DNA of 64,000 nt from Lentinula raphanica (taxonomy: Eukaryota > Basidiomycota > Agaricomycetes > Agaricales > Omphalotaceae): positions 1-64,000 of the forward strand of contig JANVFP010000028.1 of NCBI GenBank assembly GCA_027919835.1, given 5' to 3'. Made by a program: the position numbers and the translations under genes. The notes beneath the pieces are model-generated. The model worked only from the letters and a program-made list of their open reading frames with translations, ran no database searches and was not told the DNA's origin. Positions 33,888 through 43,585 of the stretch are shown here, one piece after another; within the stretch, counting starts at the first letter, position 1; the number at the start of each line of letters is the position of its first letter.

Positions 33888-35608
33888 TCATCCTCTTCTC
33901 CTCCAGCCCGCCGAGCCAAGCGGAACGCCAAAGCTCCCGAATGCACCAGCACCGCTCCCTAGACAAAGAAACAGAGTTAAGCCTTAACCCATTGAATTCG
34001 AGGAAAGTGACCCACCGATTGACGAACCAGCACTCATCGGGGGAGGTGCACTCTGATCTACAACAGGAGAAAACCCTCCGGAGCCTCCTACACCGATGCC
34101 TCCTATAGACCGACTATGAGCATGTCCCCCTTCTCCTCCTGCTCCTGCTGATGCTCCTACCCCTGCCGAACCAGGCAAAGCACCAAATGTACCCCTGTAA
34201 GCCGAAGCCGTCACCGGCCCAGGTTGAATGCTCAAGAACCTTCCCCCGACGCCCTTTTCGTCGGTATTGAACTGGAACTCCAGCCCAACGCCATCTTTTT
34301 CGCCAACATCCAACAAGCTAACGAGCTTTTTCCCAATCGCGTTAACTCTCTGAACGTCGTCCCTTCTCCTCACCCAGAGCTGGATCCTGTCCACCTTTGC
34401 CCTCAAGGAGACGACGGCGCCACAGACTTCGTCTCCGAACCCATCCTCGAGTTCTTCGCCGACAAGGGCCATGCAAAGCCAGGCCCAGGAGCGATCGAGT
34501 AGTTCCGGGTTGTTGCGCATGGTCAAAACCCATTTGCCGCCTTGGGCATTGGCCGGGTCCTCCCACATGGGTTTGATGGGGGATTTGAAAAGATGATAGT
34601 TGGAGTTGCGCTCGAGATGAGAAGGCGGTTTGAGCCAATTGAAGTAGCGGCAGAATTGTTCGACAGTGGTGAAGGTGCCGATGACGGTCAGGTTGGCTTC
34701 GTAGTCATCTGGAGCGTGTGTGAAGGTCGCAGTGGAGTTTGGAGGAACGTTTTGAGTGGCATCAGTAGGCGAATTGGAGGAGGGAGGCAGGGCGGCAGAT
34801 GTAGGCGCAGGTGTATAAGGATATTTGGCTTTCGAGTCGTGGTAGATAGTCCTACGAAGCGAAGAGATCAATGAACAGAGACACTATACTCAAATGAAGT
34901 TTGATATTACCAAGAATACCTCAGCGGAAGTTCCTCTTTTACGACCTGAACGCCAGGTGTCTTTGGATCCTCTATCATCTCCGGCTCAGGTGGCTTCGGA
35001 GTCCCATCCACACTCAATGTTCTCGTTTTTGCCAGCCTTGCAGTGATAGCATCCAATGAAGGAATATTCTTGTATCCCTTCACGGCTGGCTTTCCTTTAT
35101 CTTTCTTTGATGACGACTGTTGATGTCCATCACCATCAGCCGTATAAGGACTAGGAGCAGACGTGGAAGAAGACGATAAGCCATCTGAGCCTGGGCTGAG
35201 CATCCTCGAGTTCAGCTTGTCAAGCCTATCGGCTGTCAAGGGTTCTCCTCCAACGTCCATGTCGGTACTTGTTGCAGGAGTGGACGGACGACTGGCGAGT
35301 GGAGTCGACATCGACGTCGACGTGGGTGATGCAGCACGGGTACTATTAGCAGGGTTAACCGCTACCGAATCGTTCGAGCTTGCGGCCGAGTTGAGCGAGA
35401 CGTTAGATGTCGTGGTACGAAGAATGGAAGCTGCGAGTCTTGGACGAGAGGATATGTTCGAAGGTGCGGTTGATGAAGGAGTTGAATTATTCGTCGTTGT
35501 CGTCGTCGACGCTGTGGACATTCTAGCCGCGAGCTGGTTCAAGGATGGCATAGGCATCCTTGAGGAAGCAGAAGATTTCGCAGGAGTAGCTTCGGCGTTG
35601 GATGACAT
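33888..35608 (-). CDS. eIF4E-family cap-binding protein, class II-like
   Basis: Exons 35608-34911, 34851-34016 and 33958-33888 fit in phase and give 534 residues. The cap-binding core is clear: [54 protein letters not shown], then [36 protein letters not shown]. Cap-stacking Trp residues are present at RYSW-W and MWED. NWLKPPS and IKPMWED are more like class II eIF4E (4E-HP/nCBP) than canonical eIF4E. The 230-residue N-terminal extension is Ser/Thr-rich and disordered with [14 protein letters not shown] sites, and the C-terminus is Gly/Ser-rich. The last intron (GTGGGT donor) is inferred; without it the protein ends ...SLSSNSMG at 33984. Role is translation initiation or repression. Confidence 0.9.
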
Positions 35609-36244
35609 CGAGAAACCTGTGTTTGAATTTGTTTCTCACGCCCTCTTCGCTCTTACGGTGATGGCCAAAGCAAAAGCAAGGTTTGCTCTGCTCTCTCAAA
35701 ATCAGAATATCCAGCTTATTCTTCAACACAGAACTATCATTGTCAGGCTAATATCAACAGCACAGACTGGCTTCTTCTACACCACTCAACGCGTCAGGCA
35801 GGGCCTACCGCTTTCTGCTATAAAATACGATCCAAGAGGTGACTGAGGGTTTTTAAAAAGTCGGTGTTTATACTGATGATAGCCTGCTACCAGTCAAAAG
35901 ACGCGTTCTGTTTGTTGAGAACAAGAAGTCCAAGAAGGGTTAGAAAATAAAGCTTCACCTCTGTTGTCGAGATTGAGACCTTCCAATAAAATGCCTTGAA
36001 CACAAGCTCACAAGGTAAAACTACTAAAAGGCCTCCTCGCGAGGCTGTACCACACTCGTGAAATCCCGAAATCAAGTGTTCCGACGGCGGCTAATGTGCC
36101 CGACGGACGAGTAAAACACTCATGCAAACGTTGAAACTCGCAAGATAACTCTCTTCCTTTCTTCCCCCCTTTTGCGCTGGTTCGCTTTGCGCTGGTTCGC
36201 CTGAAGGGCTCCGTACTAGCTCACTCTAATTCCTCCTGGAGAGG
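35609..36244. promoter_or_regulatory. Divergent promoter region, eIF4E-type/receptor
   Basis: About 630 bp between divergent starts. CT-rich stretches just before 36245 (CTCTCTTCCTTTCTTCCCCC) resemble fungal initiator-type leaders. A direct TTCGCTTTGCGCTGG / TTCGCCTG repeat lies at about 36180. Confidence 0.4.
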
Positions 36245-37750
36245 ATGTCCGAATCAATTACCTACGACACTCGTCAACTCAACGGTGTAATCGTGCGTGT
36301 GCTAGTCTCAGAATTTTCTCTGCTCTATCTCACTCTTTGTTTTTCCTCAGTCTATCTCTGTTACAGGACTGGTTTCTCTAATAGCGATAGTCACTCTTTT
36401 ACTCGTATGTTTCCAAGCGTCTTCCTCACCTACACTCCTCTCACTCGCTTTCCGCAGTTCAAACCATTGAGACCGAGCACGTACACCGGTACCCACCTCT
36501 TTGGCTACCTTTCCTCGCTCCTCCTCTCCAATGCTATCCTCGCATCGTCCACCGCAATGTCCTTCAACTGGATAGTCGAAGGCGGCGTTTCCCCTGGCAC
36601 ATTCTGTACTATCCAAGCCGCTCTCAAACAAGCCGGCAACATCTCTACCGCCCTTTGGTCCTTCCTGATCTCCGTCCACCTCTTCAATCTCCTCTTCCTC
36701 CGTTTCCGTTCCTCCTTCCCTGCCCTCATCTTCTGCCTCACCCTGTTCCTCGGCTGGGGCTCCGTCGCTGGCCTGGTCATCATCGGCCCAATGCTCATCC
36801 AATCGCCACAGAACGGACCATATTTTGGCGTGGTACGCGCGGATTGTGGAATCACCGATGGATATCCAGATGAGCAGGTTTTCTTGGAGTATTTCCTACA
36901 ACTCCTTTCTTCCACGCTCTCTTTCATCCTCTTCACCTTCATCCTCCTCCGTGTCCGTGGTAATCTGCTCATCACCAACGGCCGTTGGACCCTCCAGCAC
37001 GTTCGGAGATGTGATAGCTGGCAGTTGGTTTTCACTCGGGATTTGATTGATACCGCCATGTTGAGGTTTGCGCAGACGATGGTTTGGTTTCCTGTCAGTG
37101 GCCGTTTTGCTCTTGTTTCATTTCGTTCATACGAATTGAATGTCTAATAGATCGCGTATACAATACTCCTCCTCCCATCTGGCATAGCTCGGTTCAGTGC
37201 TTTATCCAATCATCCACTCTCGCTTCCTGTAGAGATATTCACCGCTGTCACGTACAATCTTACTGGTCAGTTCTTTTCCCTCTCCTTTCGCTTCCTGCTA
37301 CTCTCACTAACCATCTTCCAATCTCCTCTAGGCCTGGTCAACGTTCTCCTCCTTCTCACCACGCACAACCTCTTCCCGCACAACACTCCCCTCCCGGCAT
37401 TCAACACCCAGCGCAACGCCGAGCAAGGAACGATGCAGGTCCAACTCATCGAATCCGGAGGTGTCACTCCTTTCACTCTTACTCGCAGTTTGACTGCGGA
37501 GAGTTATCATAGCCGGAGACAAATGCTTCAGCGGAATGGTTCTGGTTCTTCGGGCTCTACCACTATCGCCAGTCATTCGACGTCGTCGACTGACAGTCAG
37601 AACGATGAGGAAAGGCCCGCTTGTTGGACGGATATAACTTCTTCTCTGACGCGTCAGCACACTCACGCGTCTACTTCGTCCTCCTCATCCTTCGACTCGC
37701 AGACAGAGCTTATCCCGAAGCCAAAGCAGGTACATGGAAAGGGTAGGTAG
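36245..37750 (+). CDS. Seven-transmembrane receptor-like protein
   Basis: Exons 36245-36292, 36351-36404, 36458-37093, 37151-37265 and 37332-37750 fit in phase and give 423 residues. After a 17-residue N-terminus there are seven hydrophobic segments: GLVSLIAIVTLLL, LFGYLSSLLLSNAI, ISTALWSFLISVHLFNLLFL, ALIFCLTLFLGWGSVAGLVI, YFLQLLSSTLSFILFTFILL, IAYTILLLPSG and VEIFTAVTYNLTGLVNVLLL. Loop 2 has conserved-looking Cys in FCTIQAALKQAG. The 110-residue cytoplasmic tail is Ser/Thr-rich (GSSGSTTIASHSTSSTDS), typical for phosphorylated GPCR tails. The layout fits fungal Git3/cAMP-receptor-like GPCRs, but no ligand can be proposed. Confidence 0.75.
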
Positions 37751-38285
37751 GTATGGTTATTGTTAGGTACTTAGGTAGCTGTACTTGGTTGCGAACTTTG
37801 GAAGACTCTGGTTTCAATTTGTGGCTCGTGAGATTTCACAAGTCAAAACGATTCACTCAGGTCGCGGACGCTGAGGACTACCAATACGAGATAAAAAGGG
37901 AAAGGATAGATATCAGATATCTTCAGGCTTCACTGGTCTCAGCGCTTCAGCAGACGATTGGCAAGTTGAGCTTGAAAGATTTCCACGCCTGAGGACGTTT
38001 TCTTCGACTCGAAGATGATTGAGCTGAGCGAGCGGCATTGCTCTGGTCGCCGTTCAGAGCATCTAGAATGAATCCTGCCGCTGTGTTTGCTACACCTCGA
38101 CTAGTGACCATGGCACCTAGGTTGAGCGGAGTCCAAATTGCTGATAAGTAAGATAAGATCATCTGTCTCCTCGTCCATTCGAAAGCTTTGACCAAAAAGT
38201 GTATTGTGCTACACACCACATCCTTATCGCCCTGCTCATCGCGTCGCCCAACAGAACTGGAATATTCACATAGCATTCGCGCTCC
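37751..38285. other. Intergenic, no gene seen
   Basis: Minus-strand frame 38276-37947 is open but has no known domain and overlaps the 5' flank of KEL3. Confidence 0.4.
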
Positions 38286-41200
38286 ATGGCAAAAAAGAAA
38301 TCCACCGAGAAAAAGGAATCTTTACAAGCTGCGAAAAAAGCAAAAGCCGCCCAAAAAGTCGAACGAAAAGAGCAAAAGAAGAACACCAAAGGGAAAGGTA
38401 AAGGTAAAGATGGAGCTGGCGATGAAGAGGATCTGGAAACCATCTTGGAACAGGTACTTATTACAGCATCAAAAAAGTTGAATCTAACGTGAAGCCTATC
38501 AGTAGATGCGACGAGAATGGGAGTCAGCGCATACCGTCACAGAGGAAATAGTCGAAGGGCCTCCAAGTCGCCGAGCAAACGCTACATTGACCACCTGTCC
38601 CTCAGGTAATCATCTATGGTTCATAGGCGGTGAATTCTTCAGTGAAGATGGCAAAGCAGTGCGTTGAGAATGCTTCTGTTGATGAACTGTTTGACTTACT
38701 CTACATCAGTACTTCGTAGGCTATTTCACGGTCCAAGACGAGACGATTTTCTCATATGCTATCGATTCCCGAATCAAGTATAACGACGTCTTTCGGTACA
38801 CACCGGAGAAGGTTAGTATCCAGTAAAGCCTATCAATGATCCTATCTAACTATCTTCAATGGCCTCAATTTAACTTCAACCTTAGGACGAATGGCGTAAA
38901 TTTGTATCTCCAACTTGCCCCGGTCCACGATCGGCGCACGCTGTCGTAACAACAGCTGCTAATGGAGGAAAACTCTTTCTCTTTGGTGCGCTTCCGAGCT
39001 TTCGTTCCATATATCATGAATGACTTCTACTCACCATTACGATGCAGGCGGCGAGTTCTCTTCCCAAAATCAAACCACGTTCTACCACTATCGGGATTTC
39101 TGGTGTTTCGACATCTCTACACATTCCTGGGATCGGATTGATACAAAGGTTCGACCCACAGCAAGGTCGGGACATCGGTTAGCTGATCATTATCCATCCT
39201 CCAGTCCTTTCACAGAACTCAGACGATCATATCCTCAGGTTGGCCGTCTGGAAACACTACATCGTTCTCTTTGGTGGTTTCTACGATCCTGGTATCACTA
39301 GTGCGTTGTTTTACGCTCTAGTTATGCACAAACCACGTCATTCAATGACATTCGGTATTCTCCCCAGCTCGTTACCTCAACGATCTCTGGCTTTTCGATA
39401 CTCATGAGTACAGATGGCATCTCATAGACTTTACGCCTACTCAGAATCGCCCTTGGTAAGCAATGCACATAGTAGACCATACTGTCTCAACCATTGATCA
39501 ATTGCTTCCCTCTACCAGTCCACGCAGTGGCTTCTCCTTTCTATCAACCCCCGAAGGGGTACTTCTTCACGGTAACGTTGAACGTAGGTTCGGAATTCAT
39601 GCGAACACTCTAACGCGACCATTTGTATTCGACCTAGGTGGCTACTGCAAAGAATATGTGAAAGGCAAACGCCCAATCGGCATCATGCTCGAAGACACCT
39701 GGTTTCTCCATATATCTCTCCCCGATACCTCAAATCCTTCTACCTCTGCCGAACCAAGTCGCAATAAGAACAAAGTACACCTCACCATCAAATGGGAACG
39801 ACGCAAACGCCCTTCGACGGCTTATGCTCCAGCATTACGATCCGGATGTACGATGACGGCCTGGCAAACGAAGGAGATGGGCGTCATGTTCGGTGGTGTG
39901 ACAGATGAGGATACAGACGAAGAGACGCTAGAGAGTGTCTTTTGGAATGATTTGTATGTTTCTATACCTGGAGATGGTGATACTCACGCTAAACTCTTTC
40001 TATGTAGGAACGCTTATCAGTGGACTGGGAAAGGTCGATGGCTTTCGTTGACGTTGAAGAAGCCCAAAAGGAAGCCTGGAAAGACGAGGAAACCTATTGC
40101 CGACTTACGAGAAGACGATGAATTCGATGTGAGTTTCTGCTATCACTTTCCTGCTGATTATTCATGACTGAAAGGAAGCCTGGAAAGACGAGGAAACCTA
40201 TTGCCGACTTACGAGAAGACGATGAATTTGATGTGAGTTTCTGCTATCACTTTCCTGCTGATTATTCATGACTGTTCCAAGCAGGATCTGAAGGCTGTTC
40301 AAGCAACCCCGATGGCACCTTCAATGGTAACTACAAAACGCCTAATGGGAGACGATATCGATCCAGATGACCCGATACTCAGCACTCCCCTACCTCGATA
40401 TAACGCGATGCTCGCAGTATTGAAGAATACTCTGTACATGTACGTACCATCTGCTCTCACCGACCACTTTCTTAATATGCTCAATACCTGCATCAAAGTT
40501 ATGGAGGGATCTTCGAACGTGGTTCACGCGAATATACCCTAGACGATTTCTACTCTATCCATCTCGACAAGATGGAGCGGTTTGTATGCTTGAAACCGAG
40601 TGGAATCGTCATTGAGGAGGGCGACGATGAGAGTGATGAGGAAACAGAGGCTGGAGATGAAGATGAAGATGAAGATGACGATGATGAATATTCAGATGAT
40701 GAAGGAACAGTCGTTGGAAGTGTGGCAACCAAAGACGAACTGGATGTCAAATTTATGCGTGAAGATGATTTGGCATCAGTCACGATTATGGAAGAAGAAT
40801 TCGATGATGATGAGGATGAGGATGAAACGATAACGAGCGTTCTCGATACAAAGGTCATTAGCATACATGTTCAGACCGCTATCATCTCTCTCAACATATT
40901 TCAACTTCCATACAGGTTGATCTGCACTCACAAGTAACTGCATTCATGGGTGTTTCCAAGGACAAGACACGCTCCGAGGAGGACGTACTCAGTACTCCAC
41001 TCCCTGGCGAGACACTTGCAATGTTCTATTCCCGTTCTCGTACGTTTTGTCTATTCGTACGACACATCGTTCGTTCATAATTTGGCTCGCGACATAGGAG
41101 AATATTGGTCCCAGAAAGCTTTCAATTCTGGCTATGGGCCAATGAAGCTCGGGGGAAGCATCTGCGTACGGTTGGATTCAATTTAGCGGAAGAGCGATAT

Positions 41201-41397
41201 AGTAAGTTTGTTCCTCCTTTTATCGTGCTCATTCAAATTGTGTTCTCATCGATGCTCACCTATCTACAGAGGAATATAAGCCTATTTTGGAGGAAGTTGA
41301 AAAAAGACTGGCAGAGGCCGGGCTCGATGAGGAGGAAATTCGGAAGAGTGCCGCTGGAGGTGGTGTACATACGGACAAAAGCCGAAATCGTAGATAG
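38286..41397 (+). CDS. KEL3: KEL3/KLHDC4-type Kelch protein, one frame break near the 3' end
   Basis: Sixteen exons: 38286-38453, 38506-38658, 38710-38715, 38779-38811, 38886-38985, 39048-39177, 39239-39300, 39368-39455, 39519-39571, 39638-39953, 40008-40128, 40285-40439, 40499-40853, 40916-41039, 41098-41201 and 41270-41397. The basic N-terminus MAKKKSTEKKESLQAAKKAK precedes Kelch blades: NHLWFIGGEFF, GGKLFLFGGEFSS, HYIVLFGGFYDPG, GVLLHGGYCKEYVKG, GVMFGGVTDED and TLYIYGGIFERG. Acidic DEDEDEDDDDEYSDDEG and the conserved end EYKPILEEVEKRLAEAGLDEEEIRKSAAGG follow. In exon 41098-41201 REYWSQKAF and NEARGKHLRTVGFNLAEERY lie in different frames, so one base is missing. The yeast homologue is cytoplasmic with unknown role. 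Confidence 0.88.
40067..40274 (+). repeat. 104-bp tandem duplication spanning a splice donor
   Basis: 40067-40170 and 40171-40274 are identical except for one C/T difference. The unit contains the last 62 nt of a KEL3 exon, the GTGAGT donor and 42 nt of intron. Because 104 is not a multiple of three, only use of the first donor keeps the frame, leaving the second copy inside a 156-nt intron. Confidence 0.92.
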
Positions 41398-41540
41398 TTG
41401 GCGTCAGAGTTCGTAAGAGTTTCTCTTCCGACAATCTGCTGCTCTGCATGTATGCCCGGCGGCTGCAGACTCAGCCTGCAGTTCACTCGAGGGTGAAATT
41501 CAATAGGAAAATTAAGCGCGTGGGATCTTTACATATCACA

Positions 41541-42593
41541 ATGTTGACCGCTAACGACGAGGACTCCTACTCAAGGACATTCAGACTACAGGCAAAATGG
41601 CTTCTTTATACACTCTTATGTGGTGTGGCAGATGTCTTGGACATTCTTTTGTCGAAGATGAAACCAAGTCAAAAATCGAAGATCAGTTTCGAGGTCAGTC
41701 TCGTGCTCATAGACTGGTTACACTACTGAAGCACTTCCCAGCCATCGGATATAGATGACTTGGAGGACGACGAGATATTAGAGTTGTATCAAGATGCGCC
41801 GGAAGTTCATCCAGACTACAGCGTAAAGAGACTCTCACCCCGCACAGTGATTAAGGCATCAGTCGACGTCGACGTCGATATGTCGGATGCTCCGGACGCT
41901 AACGCCTCCAATTTAGTCTTTGCAGAGACAGATATTCCTGTTCCACGCATTCGCCGTGTCATCAGAGGTCAAGAGGATACATATTTCGTCGTCCAGGACT
42001 ACATCGAAGGATCACTGTTGGCCGACGTTTGGTCCACATATTCAATATGGCGGAAACTTGGTGTTGCTTTTACCTTGCGCCGTTATGTTCGCCAGCTCAG
42101 GCAGCTGAAAGCATCTCCTACAACCCCACCTGGTCCCCTGAGTGCTCATGAACCACGATCATGCATCTTACCACCGTTCTTTGGACCATCGAGATCTGAA
42201 CGAGGACCGTTTGCTTCGTATGCGGATTTTGCGAGTTTCTTCAACAAATGGGCACGAGAGGCATACGATATGCAGCGTTACCCTATAAACCACCCGATCA
42301 GAGACACACGCTTTGACGATTCTGAAGCTCTAGTTTTGACGCATCAGGACATCAATCCTCGGAATATCATTGTTGGAACGGATTGTAGATTGTGGCTCAT
42401 CGACTGGGAATGGTCAGGATACTATCCACCATGGTTTGAATACATTGGGATGGTGAAACAGCTCAAGATCGAGGAAGAGCATAACTCGTATTATGAGTAT
42501 TGGAACTTGATGATACCCTTTGTTTGCGGTCCATATTTTGAGCAGGAGAAGTGGTGTTCTGCAGTGGAAATCGATCTTATCTCTTCAGTGTGA
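41541..42593 (+). CDS. Aminoglycoside phosphotransferase (APH)-type kinase-like protein
   Basis: Exons 41541-41693 and 41742-42593 fit in phase and give 334 residues. The kinase-like C-lobe is clear: VLTHQDINPRNIIVG is the catalytic loop (HxDxxxxN, with Asp as base and Asn for metal), and LWLIDWEWSGYYPPWFEY holds the metal-binding Asp. The N-lobe is shown by PVPRIRRVIRG and YFVVQDYIEGSLLADVW. This is the large fungal APH/choline-kinase-like family (PF01636 type); substrates are mostly unknown and not drug-related. An acidic linker (SDIDDLEDDEI) precedes the fold. The gene ends 244 bp before the CACTA foldback element. Its start is the first Met of the only upstream exon that joins in phase. 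Confidence 0.75.
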
Positions 42594-42840
42594 TGCTGAA
42601 GTCCTTACCCCAATCGTATCTGCTTCTAGTTTTATTGAGCCTTGGCCGACACTTGCAACTAGTCACCAATAAGTCGGTCGTACACATTTTACAACGGAAC
42701 CAAGCATCAGATACATCGAGAAAGGGGAAAGATGTAAAGGCAGTAGCTATAGCATGCATCTTCAGTGTGGAATTCGAATGTGTTAACAATACTGATAAAC
42801 AATTACTTTACACTTAAGTTACACCACAGCAAGACCCACT

Positions 42841-43584
42841 CACTAGGGGCACCGAATATTATTACGGTCCGAAATTTCTGGGAAATAGAGTCATTATGCC
42901 GAGTGAAAATTAGCGCCTTTCCCGGCTGAAATTCATAGTTTTTCTCATGCCGAATATTCTTATATTTTTCGGCAGATAAACAATGTCTTTTTCATACGGA
43001 AATGAATACCTTTCACACTCAATATAGATAATCTTTCTCGCCTGATATAGATAATCTTTCCCTCACGAAAAAGGAAAAAAATTTCCTGGGCGAAAGTGAA
43101 TGCCCGCTTTTTTTGACGCCCAATTTGTACAAGCGCTTGCCTGTGCATTACAAATGTGAAGACTTGAAGCATACTGGAATCAATTGAATTCCTGGCTGCC
43201 TGTTTTCTATCTGTTTGTAAATGAGAATGCTCAACATAAGTACTTTGGATAAGGATTCTAGCTTGCTTAAGGAATGTGGTGCAGGCGGGCGCTCGTACAA
43301 ATTGGGCGTCAAAAAAAGCGGGCATTCACTTTCGCCCAGGAAATTTTTTTCCTTTTTCGTGAGGGAAAGATTATCTATATCAGGCGAGAAAGATTATCTA
43401 TATTGAGTGTGAAAGGTATTCATTTCCGTATGAAAAAGACATTGTTTATCTGCCGAAAAATATAAGAATATTCGGCATGAGAAAAACTATGAATTTCAGC
43501 CGGGAAAGGCGCTAATTTTCACTCGGCATAATGACTCTATTTCCCAAAAATTTCGGACCGTAATAATATTCGGTGCCCCTAGTG
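42841..43584. mobile_element. CACTA (EnSpm)-type foldback element, ACT target duplication
   Basis: The ends begin CACTAGGGGCACCGAATATT on both strands. The two arms, each about 300 bp (42841 to about 43140 and about 43285-43584), are complementary with no indels and only a few mismatches; positions x and 86425-x pair throughout. About 140 bp of loop has no transposase. Each side is flanked by ACT (42838-42840 and 43585-43587). Terminal CACTA and a 3-bp duplication are hallmarks of the EnSpm/CACTA superfamily. Near-identity of the arms suggests recent insertion. Confidence 0.92.
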
Positions 43585-43585
43585 A

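Noticed and set aside
37947..38276. 109-codon minus-strand frame
   Set aside because: Overlaps the KEL3 upstream region and has no known motif.
41693..41742. Apparent frame break at the start of the APH-type gene
   Set aside because: Using the frame that starts at 41541, the GTCAGT...CCCAG intron joins in phase; the break only appears if the downstream ATG at 41598 is used.
42960..43465. Two open frames giving the same ~58-residue peptide on opposite strands
   Set aside because: They are the two arms of the CACTA foldback inverted repeat, not genes.
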